From the NCBI GenBank assembly GCA_030528765.1, contig JAUMYD010000042.1, positions 7,057-12,379 on the forward strand: a stretch of DNA of 5,323 bases. Direction: 5' to 3'. Positions 1-5,212 of the stretch are shown one piece after another. This DNA comes from Bacillota bacterium. Lineage in GTDB: Bacteria; Bacillota; Dehalobacteriia; UBA4068. How positions within the stretch are numbered: position 1 is the first letter of the stretch; every line of letters starts with the position of its first letter. A model generated the notes under the pieces. That model saw only the letters and a program-made list of their open reading frames with translations, made no database searches and had not been told where the DNA came from. The translations under genes and the position numbers were made by a program.

Positions 1-52
1 GAAAAGCTGCCCAGGCCACTGCGAATCCTGCGAATCCTGTGCCGGCCACTAA
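1..52 (+). CDS. 3' end of an upstream gene with a cysteine-rich tail (partial)
   Basis: Reading from base 2, the last codons give KSCPGHCESCESCAGH followed by a TAA stop at 50-52, which lies 15 bases before the terminator stem. Five cysteines in sixteen residues, spaced C-x3-C-x2-C-x2-C, suggest a metal-binding or iron-sulfur tail. Short FeoB-associated cysteine-rich proteins have tails of this kind, but the fragment is too short to assign. The CES-CES repeat comes from a 9-bp tandem duplication at 22-39. Base frame 1 is also open, to a TAG at 64-66, and gives an arginine/leucine-rich peptide that looks less protein-like. The choice of frame is therefore inference. The start lies outside the window. 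Confidence 0.35.
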   Translation, partial: KSCPGHCESCESCAGH

Positions 53-67
53 GATCAAGCCTATAGC

Positions 68-102
68 AAAAGCTGCTTTCCTTCGGGAAAGCAGCTTTTT
101 TT
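68..102 (+). terminator. Rho-independent terminator with UUCG tetraloop
   Basis: A 14-bp perfect stem (68-81 with 86-99) closes on a C(UUCG)G loop, which is known to be an exceptionally stable tetraloop. A run of seven T (96-102) follows. This ends the gene whose 3' end is at the left edge and insulates the downstream promoter. Confidence 0.93.
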
Positions 103-371
103 ATATTTGCAGTGGCCGGCTCTGCTGCAAGGCGGCAGGCCAAAAATTAAGGCACAGCGGCTCGCTTCCAGAAAAAAGGAGCGCATTTTCAATTCAAGAG
201 AAAAATCTATGGGGATTTGAAACTTGTTCTAGAAAAATTTAGCTTATTTTAGTTATATGACTTATCTATAAGCAAAAATCTTGCAATTTATATGCCTGCA
301 TGATATAATTTAAGTAACAAAATTTACCTTTCCCGGAAATCTTTCTGAAAAGGGGTGATACCCGTGGGCCA
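103..371. other. AT-rich intergenic and leader region, no gene
   Basis: I see no credible gene here. A GTG-started frame at 39-242 runs straight through the terminator and lacks a ribosome site. Bases 111-120 are an exact inverted copy of 41-50. From about 190 the composition turns strongly AT-rich up to the promoter. The stretch contains a small palindrome TTCTAGAA (227-234) and an inverted repeat GCTTAT/ATAAGC (242-247, 268-273) ending 7 bases before the -35. That repeat could be an operator, but it has only 6-bp arms and a 20-base spacer. After the promoter, the leader carries a Shine-Dalgarno-like AAGGGGTGA (350-358). Confidence 0.6.
281..309 (+). promoter_or_regulatory. SigA-type promoter with extended -10
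   Basis: The -35 is TTGCAA (281-286), followed by a 17-base spacer and a perfect TATAAT -10 (304-309) preceded by TG at 301-302, an extended -10. The flanks are AT-rich. Transcription would begin near 316, leaving a leader of about 134 nt before the lipoprotein start at 450. This is the only strong promoter I see for the three + strand genes. Confidence 0.82.
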
Positions 372-441
372 GGCCGCTTTTTCCTGACGCATAGCAGTTG
401 ATTTTCGCGCTCTATGGGCCTTGCGCGCGCAACAGAAAGGA
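372..441 (+). repeat. 70-bp perfect direct repeat, copy 1 (leader of lipoprotein gene)
   Basis: This block is identical at every position to 2442-2511 (offset 2070). It begins GGCCGCTTTTTCC and ends in the Shine-Dalgarno AGAAAGGA. It includes the 12-bp palindrome TTGCGCGCGCAA (421-432) and possible pairing of CATAG (390-394) with CTATG (412-416). An ATG at 414 inside it is in frame with the downstream gene here, but the same ATG in copy 2 is out of frame with its gene. The repeat is therefore better read as untranslated leader than as coding sequence. Confidence 0.95.
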
Positions 442-442
442 G
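434..442 (+). promoter_or_regulatory. Ribosome binding site fixing the lipoprotein start
   Basis: AGAAAGGAG sits 7 bases before ATG 450. It favours this start over the in-frame ATG at 414, which has no Shine-Dalgarno sequence and would put 12 charged residues ahead of a clean lipoprotein signal. Confidence 0.85.
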
Positions 443-449
443 CTTATCC

Positions 450-2399
450 ATGAAAGAAAAGCCTATGATGTGGTTGAGCCTGCTGCTCTGCTGCCTCCTG
501 CTGCTTCCCGCCTGCGGGGAGCCAGCCCCACAAATTGATGAAGCCACCGGCGCCTATATCTACCCTTCCTACCCCGGGGATGAGAACTGGGAGGCCTTCT
601 GGGAGGAAATTTCCGAAGTAGCCAGCGAGGAAGCGCCGCCCCTTTTCCACGCCCGTCAGAGAATGAATATCCCCGAAGAGATTTTACAGGAAATGTCCAC
701 GGAAGCCCTGGTGATAACGGTGCGGGATTACCCGCTGATGACCTATGCCATGGATGTGAACACCCCCGGCGAGCCCAAGCTCAAATTCGAAAGCCTGCGG
801 GATTTCAACGCAGTGCAGGAGCTCTTCCAGCGGGAGGATGCGCTGGAAACGATGGAAGCCCAGCTGGCGCTGCTGAAGGAGGAAAGGGTGGAAGGCTCCG
901 CCTACATCCATCTGCAGAAGCTTGCTTATATGGAAGGGATCATCGAAGCCCTGCGGGCCGAGGAAAGCGGCTACAGCATCACAGAGCCTTACGATTTCAC
1001 CCCCATCACAGATCAGCCGGGCTGGGGACATAGCAGCAATGAGGAAAAGCTGGCAAAAAGCAATCTCCCGGAGGAGCTTTTGCCCGAGATGAGTACCGAA
1101 GCCCTGATCGAGACCATCTTCAATCATCCTCTGATCGTTATCTACTGTGACATCAACAATATGCCGGTCAACGGAAACTACAATGTTCATATGGATTACC
1201 TGATCGAAACCTTCAACGCGGTGCCGGAGCTTTTCTCCCGGGAGGATGCCCTCACGGTGATGGAGGATGTTTACTACCCGGGCCGTACGGAAAGAAGACA
1301 ATTTGCGAATAGCGTGGGCTATGCTCTTTTGCTGGAGTTGCGGGCCAGGGCAGAGGCGGGCGAAGCGGCCTATACCCTGCAGGCCATCCCCTTCTCCCTT
1401 CCCGAAGGTCTAAAGGAAGAGCAGCAGCTGGATATTTTGGATACGGATGGGGAAAGGCTGCTCTATCGACTGCATGAAAATATCCGCGATGGCGGCATTC
1501 ACCCACCCATCAATCAGCAGCTGGGGCTTTATTCCCTCAGCGAAGATAAGATTCTGCTGGAGCTGGAGCTCCCGGACGCCCAGACCCTGCAGGGTGGCAT
1601 TTTATTGCCGGAGGGCTTTGTCTATTGCCAGACCACAGCAGACAGCGGGGAGCAAGAGGAGCTCGAATACCAGATCTTCCGGGCAGATGCAGCGGGAGAA
1701 GCCCAGCTTATAGATAGCGGCTTCTATGAAAACGGCATTGGCCTGCCGCCCGGCTTTGCCCGGCTGGATTCCGGGGACGTGCTCTATAGCTATCAGCAGC
1801 GCCGGGATGGCAGCAGCTTTTTCGGCCTGCGCCGCCTGGATGTGGCGGGAGAGCTCCATTCCCTGCTGGAGCTGGAAAAAAGCGAGCAGAGCGGCCCCAT
1901 CTACAGCGAGATTTCTACCAATGGCCGGGAATATCTGTTTTTCCTGCAGGAAGAGGCGGAGGGCCGGTTTTATCTGGGGGATGCAGAGCATGTGATCCGT
2001 AGCCATAGCCTGCAGCCCGGGGAAAAGCTGATCTCCTGCACACTGCTGGCGGATGGCGGCATCTTTCTCCTTTCCCCGGAAGAGGGTGCGCCCAATGTCC
2101 TTTCCTATAGGGATCTGCAGGGGCAGCCGCTCAGCGAAGCGCCGGAGCCGAACCGCCTGTTCTATCTGAACCGCATGTGCAGCAATGGCAAAGACCGCAT
2201 TTTGGCGGTGGATGATGTCTTTGGGATCTATACCGCCTGGATCGAAGATGGGCTGATCCAAAAGGAAAAGCTGGAGCAGAGCCTCTTCCCCGGGGAGCTG
2301 CTGGGGCAGCCTGTGCGCTTCTTCCGCCTTTCCGAAGCCGGCTATTTGCTGCATTATCAGCAGGAAGATCTGCTCTATCAGCTCAGCTTCCCTCAGTGA
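450..2399 (+). CDS. Surface lipoprotein with two MSTEAL-type repeats and a propeller-like C-terminal half
   Basis: The 649-residue product begins with a type II signal peptide: charged KEK, a leucine-rich core at 8-19, and lipobox L19-P-A-C22. It should be lipid-anchored outside the membrane after cleavage by Lsp. A helical unit appears twice, at about 74-175 and 206-305. Both copies carry IPEE/LPEE, then EMSTEAL (81-87, 213-219), an aromatic/hydrophobic stretch with PL, then FNAV (119-122, 255-258) and REDAL (128-132, 264-268). I recall similar 'MSTEAL' segments in uncharacterised Clostridia secreted proteins, but know no function. Residues from about 320 to 649 are beta-rich, with recurring 40-50 residue units alternating polar turns and short hydrophobic strands, consistent with a beta-propeller; this is inference. 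I see no catalytic motif. The start is set by the AGAAAGGAG site and the lipobox. The gene lies downstream of the strong promoter, and 121 bases separate it from the next gene. Confidence 0.9.
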   Translation: MKEKPMMWLSLLLCCLLLLPACGEPAPQIDEATGAYIYPSYPGDENWEAFWEEISEVASEEAPPLFHARQRMNIPEEILQEMSTEALVITVRDYPLMTYAMDVNTPGEPKLKFESLRDFNAVQELFQREDALETMEAQLALLKEERVEGSAYIHLQKLAYMEGIIEALRAEESGYSITEPYDFTPITDQPGWGHSSNEEKLAKSNLPEELLPEMSTEALIETIFNHPLIVIYCDINNMPVNGNYNVHMDYLIETFNAVPELFSREDALTVMEDVYYPGRTERRQFANSVGYALLLELRARAEAGEAAYTLQAIPFSLPEGLKEEQQLDILDTDGERLLYRLHENIRDGGIHPPINQQLGLYSLSEDKILLELELPDAQTLQGGILLPEGFVYCQTTADSGEQEELEYQIFRADAAGEAQLIDSGFYENGIGLPPGFARLDSGDVLYSYQQRRDGSSFFGLRRLDVAGELHSLLELEKSEQSGPIYSEISTNGREYLFFLQEEAEGRFYLGDAEHVIRSHSLQPGEKLISCTLLADGGIFLLSPEEGAPNVLSYRDLQGQPLSEAPEPNRLFYLNRMCSNGKDRILAVDDVFGIYTAWIEDGLIQKEKLEQSLFPGELLGQPVRFFRLSEAGYLLHYQQEDLLYQLSFPQ

Positions 2400-2441
2400 C
2401 CCCCAAGGACAGAAGAAAAGCTGCAGAGACTTTTATTTTCT
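2400..2441 (+). other. Short spacer after the lipoprotein gene, no clear terminator
   Basis: The spacer holds only a weak inverted repeat, AAAAG/CTTTT (about 2417-2421 and 2431-2435), with an AT-rich tail. A 5-bp AT-rich stem is unlikely to terminate efficiently, so read-through into the second gene is plausible. I found no convincing promoter here. Confidence 0.4.
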
Positions 2442-2511
2442 GGCCGCTTTTTCCTGACGCATAGCAGTTGATTTTCGCGCTCTATGGGCCTTGCGCGCGC
2501 AACAGAAAGGA
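2442..2511 (+). repeat. 70-bp perfect direct repeat, copy 2 (leader of second gene)
   Basis: Identical to 372-441. It again ends in the Shine-Dalgarno sequence, here AGAAAGGA, 9 bases before ATG 2521. Neither flank matches: the base before the block is A in copy 1 and T in copy 2, and the sequence after it diverges at once. Such sharp edges are expected of a recent duplication, conversion or insertion. Confidence 0.95.
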
Positions 2512-2520
2512 TCCTGCCCC

Positions 2521-3021
2521 ATGCTGAATTCCATCCCCTGCCCCAGCCGCCGGACGATCCTGCTGAGCCTTTTTGGGCTGATCCTGCTCATCATCAGCCT
2601 GCAATGGCTGAGCCGGGAAAATCTCTACGAGTTTTTGCATGAAGCGGAGGATGCGGAGCTGATCCAGTACATGGAGAATATTACCATGTTCAATGAACAG
2701 GGGGATTTCGTCGACTACGAGGATATTCCCAAGGATTCCCCGCTCTATCAGGAGGTCATGGAGATTTTAAAAAGCGTCACCATCCGCCCAATTCTGGGCA
2801 GCAACATCAATTATATCGAAGATGGTTATTATTTTCGCTTCTGTCTCTGCGCGGAAAATGACGGCTATGTGACCAGCAGCACCATTTTCAGCAGCAAACG
2901 GATGGATATCGAATACCGCTACGGGGATAGGTTTCAGTGGAGGCATTACCGCATCGTGGACGAAGGCCGCTTGAAGGAGCTATACCCCCTGCTGGGAGTT
3001 CCCTTCCCCGAGCAGCCCTGA
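2521..3021 (+). CDS. Small membrane-anchored protein, paralogue of the next gene
   Basis: The 166-residue product has one N-terminal hydrophobic segment (about 12-30) after two arginines (10-11), with no lipobox. It is probably an anchor that leaves about 135 residues outside the cell. The soluble part is acidic at 40-75, then carries SVTIRPIL (85-92), YYFRF (103-107), HYRIVDE (142-148) and LKELYPLL (151-158). These blocks align in order with ELRPLL, YWFRV, HYAITDG and LPEIFALL in the following gene, so the two share a fold and ancestry. I recognise no named family. ATG 2521 is chosen because AAAGGA lies 9 bases upstream; an upstream TTG at 2491 falls inside the 70-bp repeat and lacks a ribosome site. 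The stop is 40 bases before the next start, so the two are probably cotranscribed. Confidence 0.85.
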   Translation: MLNSIPCPSRRTILLSLFGLILLIISLQWLSRENLYEFLHEAEDAELIQYMENITMFNEQGDFVDYEDIPKDSPLYQEVMEILKSVTIRPILGSNINYIEDGYYFRFCLCAENDGYVTSSTIFSSKRMDIEYRYGDRFQWRHYRIVDEGRLKELYPLLGVPFPEQP

Positions 3022-3061
3022 TCCCCGCTGAATAGCCAAGCCCAAAGAAAGGAGCCTGCCC

Positions 3062-3736
3062 ATGAAACGAAAAAGCACGATCTTCGCCCTTCTGCTGTGC
3101 TGCCTCCTGCTGCTTCTGCTGCTCTTCCCCCTCTGGGCCGGACGAAGCAGCCTGGCTGCGCTGAGCCTTCCCGCTGTGGCAGCGGAGGATATTCGCCTGC
3201 TGGAGGTCTCCGCCCGCTGGGAGGAAGAGGAATACAGCATCGAGGACAGGGCCTTTTTTGCGGAGCTGCTCTCCCTCTTCCAAGGGATCGAGCTGCGCCC
3301 CCTGCTGCTGCCGCCCAGCAGCTACCCCATAGAAAAGGGCAGCGCCTATTGGTTTCGCGTCCAGCTGGAGGATGAACGGCAGAGCGTTTTTAAGATCATG
3401 GGCGGGAAGCTGCTCCTGAACGTGGTTTGCGGGGAAAGCCCCGGCCGGCAGCATTATGCCATCACCGATGGGGAGGAAAAGCTCCCGGAAATTTTCGCGC
3501 TTTTGGAAGAATACCGTCGGGAAGCGGAGAGCAGCAGCCCGCTCCTGCAAGAAAAGCTGACTGTCGGGCTGCGCTCTGCCGATGTAGTGGAACGCTATGC
3601 CTGGGAGCGGGTGCAGCAACAGCTTAGCTACCTGGAAAAGATCAAGCCGGAGCTGAATCTTCTGGATGCAGGGATCCAGCTGGAAAAAACCGATTCCTTT
3701 GAACATATCGCAAGCATAAGCAAAGCCCCTTCGTAA
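3062..3736 (+). CDS. Membrane-anchored protein, longer paralogue of the preceding gene
   Basis: The 224-residue product starts MKRKS, followed by a very leucine-rich hydrophobic segment (7-25). C13 and C14 do not form a lipobox, so this is an anchor or an uncleaved signal; an AVAA site near 38-41 leaves cleavage by signal peptidase I possible. Residues 62-149 align with 73-158 of the preceding protein. A helical extension unique to this gene follows (about 150-215), rich in Glu, Gln and Leu (VERYAWERVQQQLSYLEKIK) and possibly coiled-coil. The ribosome site AAAGGAG (3048-3054) is 7 bases before the ATG, and the stretch from it to the start closely resembles that of the preceding gene. The stop codon at 3734-3736 lies in the loop of a terminator hairpin, so the last residues (SISKAPS) are encoded by its left arm. 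Function is unknown. Confidence 0.87.
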   Translation: MKRKSTIFALLLCCLLLLLLLFPLWAGRSSLAALSLPAVAAEDIRLLEVSARWEEEEYSIEDRAFFAELLSLFQGIELRPLLLPPSSYPIEKGSAYWFRVQLEDERQSVFKIMGGKLLLNVVCGESPGRQHYAITDGEEKLPEIFALLEEYRREAESSSPLLQEKLTVGLRSADVVERYAWERVQQQLSYLEKIKPELNLLDAGIQLEKTDSFEHIASISKAPS

Positions 3737-3754
3737 GAAGGGGCTTTGCTTATG
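3715..3754 (+). terminator. Perfect 18-bp hairpin, probable bidirectional terminator overlapping the gene end
   Basis: 3715-3732 pairs perfectly with 3737-3754 around a GTAA loop, a GNRA-type tetraloop closed by C-G. The GC-rich core (GCCCCTTC/GAAGGGGC) is followed by TTTGCTTAT. Because the arms are symmetric, the - strand shows the same T-rich tail after the core. It could therefore stop transcription from the upstream membrane-protein gene and from the convergent SPFH gene. No long T-run follows the outer stem, so strength is uncertain. Confidence 0.7.
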
Positions 3755-3839
3755 AAAAGCTCTGAAACCGTCCCTTTCTCCCAGGCTCGGATTCGCCGTT
3801 TGCAAAGCAAACTGTAGTGAAGCGAGCTTTATAAGAAAG

Positions 3840-3866
3840 GGCCCCGGGAACTTTGATCCCCGGGCC
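3840..3866 (-). terminator. GC-rich hairpin, candidate terminator of the SPFH gene
   Basis: 3840-3849 pairs with 3857-3866 (ten positions, one C-C mismatch) around a 7-base loop. On the - strand the stem is followed by CTTTCTTATAAA. The position, about 75 bases past the SPFH stop, fits a terminator, but the U-tract is interrupted. Confidence 0.5.
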
Positions 3867-3897
3867 GATGCTTCTCCATTCCGTGAAAAGACCCGGG

Positions 3898-3923
3898 AAT
3901 AAAAAATTGCAAAGGCTTTTCGC
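3898..3923 (-). terminator. Weak stem with strong U-tract just after the SPFH stop
   Basis: On the - strand GCGAA pairs with TTTGC (one G-T pair) over 3909-3923, followed directly by AATTTTTTATT (3898-3908). The U-tract is good but the stem is only 5 bp. It begins 17 bases past the stop codon and may act together with the GC-rich hairpin further on. Confidence 0.35.
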
Positions 3924-3939
3924 AGAAGAACTCCCTGCA

Positions 3940-5055
3940 TCAACGATCCCCGGCAGCAAAGGGCTTCCCGCATTCGGGACAGAATTTGGGGGGACGGCTC
4001 TGCTCTGCCGCTATCCATCCGCAGTTCCGGCAGGAAGCTCGCGGGATCTCCGCAGGCCTCTTTGCGCCGCATTCTGTGCAGAATTTTCCTTTGTTTTCAG
4101 AGCCACAGCTGCATCTCCATATCCCATCCCTGGCGGCAGGCGTTTCCACAGTGGCAGCAAACAAAGCAGGCGCGGCAGAGCCATTGGCTGCCGCCGTTTG
4201 CATGGTGTTTGCCAAAGCTCCGCTAAGATGGGCCGCCGCCCGGACCGGATCCTTAAAAGCCACCTCCTGCTGCAGCTCTCTGAGCATGTCAGCATCCAGC
4301 AGGCTGATGGAATCCAGGGCCAGAGAAAAGACCTCGATCCCCCGGAGGCCGCTCCATTCCCTGCTCATGTGCCGGCGGAGCTTTTCGCACAATTCTTTTG
4401 TATCCTGCATCAGCTCGTTGGGGCGGATCCCCTCCGCCGTCAGCTGTGCCAGCGCAGGTGCCAGCGCGGTCAGCACCTCAGAATCCATCTGCTGCAATAA
4501 TTCACTGCGGCTGCGTCCATCCGGGGAGCGGCGGGCCACTTTGTAAAACAGCTCCGGATCACAAATGCGGAAGGTGTAGCTACCGTAGCAGCTGACACCG
4601 CCATCCATATCCAGCCCCGTCTCCGGATCCTTATAGCGCAGGGGAAGACCCACCGCCCGGATGCTGCCGCCGGTCAGCTCTTTGGTGTTGATATAATACA
4701 GCCGCTGGGAGATGGTGATATCACCGCCAAAGGATATCCTCCGACCCACATCCTTCATGAGGGAGCCCAGGCCGCCGCCGAAGATGCCGCTGCTCTGATT
4801 GCTTTTGAAGATGTGCTCCCCCGGCTGCCCATATACGCCGATGACTTTCCCACCTTCGGTGGCAATGGCACATTCCCCTTCGCCCACGATAATGACAGAG
4901 CCATCCGTGATGACCCCGCTGCTGCCCTCTCCCGTCATTCGTTTGGCAGTAGTCATCAGCAGCTCACTACCCATTTCCCCGGCACAAAATGCCTCTTTCC
5001 ACTGGTCAGCTGCCGCGCCGCCTATGGCGCTCATCGTCGCTTTTAAAATTCCCAT
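3940..5055 (-). CDS. SPFH-domain protein with two C-terminal zinc ribbons (YdjI-like)
   Basis: The 371-residue product opens MGILKATMSAIGGAAADQWK, an amphipathic start typical of the SPFH/'virion core protein' family that includes B. subtilis YdjI. An SPFH (stomatin/prohibitin/flotillin) domain covers about residues 25-265, followed by an alanine-rich linker (270-310) and two four-cysteine zinc ribbons: C315, C317, C326, C329 and C342, C345, C359, C362. All eight cysteines are present. There is no transmembrane segment, so membrane association would need the N-terminal helix or a partner. YdjI in Bacillus is encoded with a PspA homologue (YdjF) and YdjG-YdjH in a SigW-controlled envelope-stress operon; none of those partners is in this window. 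I chose ATG at 5055 because AAGAGGGG lies 7 bases upstream and it matches the usual family N-terminus. In-frame ATGs at 5079 and 5088 lack a ribosome site. The gene is convergent with the membrane-protein cluster. Confidence 0.92.
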   Translation of the reverse strand: MGILKATMSAIGGAAADQWKEAFCAGEMGSELLMTTAKRMTGEGSSGVITDGSVIIVGEGECAIATEGGKVIGVYGQPGEHIFKSNQSSGIFGGGLGSLMKDVGRRISFGGDITISQRLYYINTKELTGGSIRAVGLPLRYKDPETGLDMDGGVSCYGSYTFRICDPELFYKVARRSPDGRSRSELLQQMDSEVLTALAPALAQLTAEGIRPNELMQDTKELCEKLRRHMSREWSGLRGIEVFSLALDSISLLDADMLRELQQEVAFKDPVRAAAHLSGALANTMQTAAANGSAAPALFAATVETPAARDGIWRCSCGSENKGKFCTECGAKRPAEIPRASCRNCGWIAAEQSRPPKFCPECGKPFAAGDR

Positions 5056-5062
5056 ATACAGG

Positions 5063-5070
5063 CCCCTCTT
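5063..5070 (-). promoter_or_regulatory. Ribosome binding site fixing the SPFH gene start
   Basis: On the - strand AAGAGGGG sits 7 bases before the ATG at 5055. The ATGs further upstream at 5079 and 5088 have no comparable sequence, so 5055 is the likely start. Confidence 0.75.
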
Positions 5071-5212
5071 TCGCTGCATGTATTTCATGAAGCTATTTCG
5101 GCATATATTTCAGAATTCCACCAAGCACCCCAAAACTCCTTGTTGCCAAGGTCCTTCCGGCATTTGCATTTGTTGTTTTTCTGCGGCGTGGAGCAAAGAC
5201 GACGAAGCCCAT

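Noticed and set aside
39..242. 67-codon GTG-started frame at the left edge
   Set aside because: It reads through the UUCG terminator, has no ribosome site and resembles no protein.
414..449. Upstream ATG extending the lipoprotein by 12 residues
   Set aside because: It lies inside the 70-bp repeat, has no Shine-Dalgarno, would displace the signal peptide, and the matching ATG in copy 2 is out of frame with its gene.
684..1301. 205-codon open frame on the - strand inside the lipoprotein gene
   Set aside because: It is antisense to the two MSTEAL repeats; the frame is open because of codon bias on the other strand.
1602..2354. 250-codon open frame on the - strand inside the lipoprotein gene
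   Set aside because: It lies wholly antisense to a coherent lipoprotein reading frame and has no ribosome site or recognisable domain.
2414..2440. Possible terminator between the lipoprotein and the second gene
   Set aside because: The only stem is 5 bp and AT-rich, and the T-rich tail is interrupted, so it is too weak to call.
2888..4072. 394-codon open frame on the - strand opposite the paralogous membrane genes
   Set aside because: It crosses the terminator hairpin and the convergent gap, overlaps both well-supported + strand genes and the SPFH 3' end, and has no family features or ribosome site. It is a GC-driven shadow frame.
3853..4546. Long + strand frames opposite the SPFH gene
   Set aside because: They are antisense to a protein with a clear SPFH domain and eight zinc-ligand cysteines, and their translations look like low-complexity shadows.
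5096..5140. Possible promoter for the SPFH gene (TTGGGG, 17 bases, AAATAT on the - strand)
   Set aside because: Both boxes are poor matches. Transcription may start further upstream, but I cannot place it.
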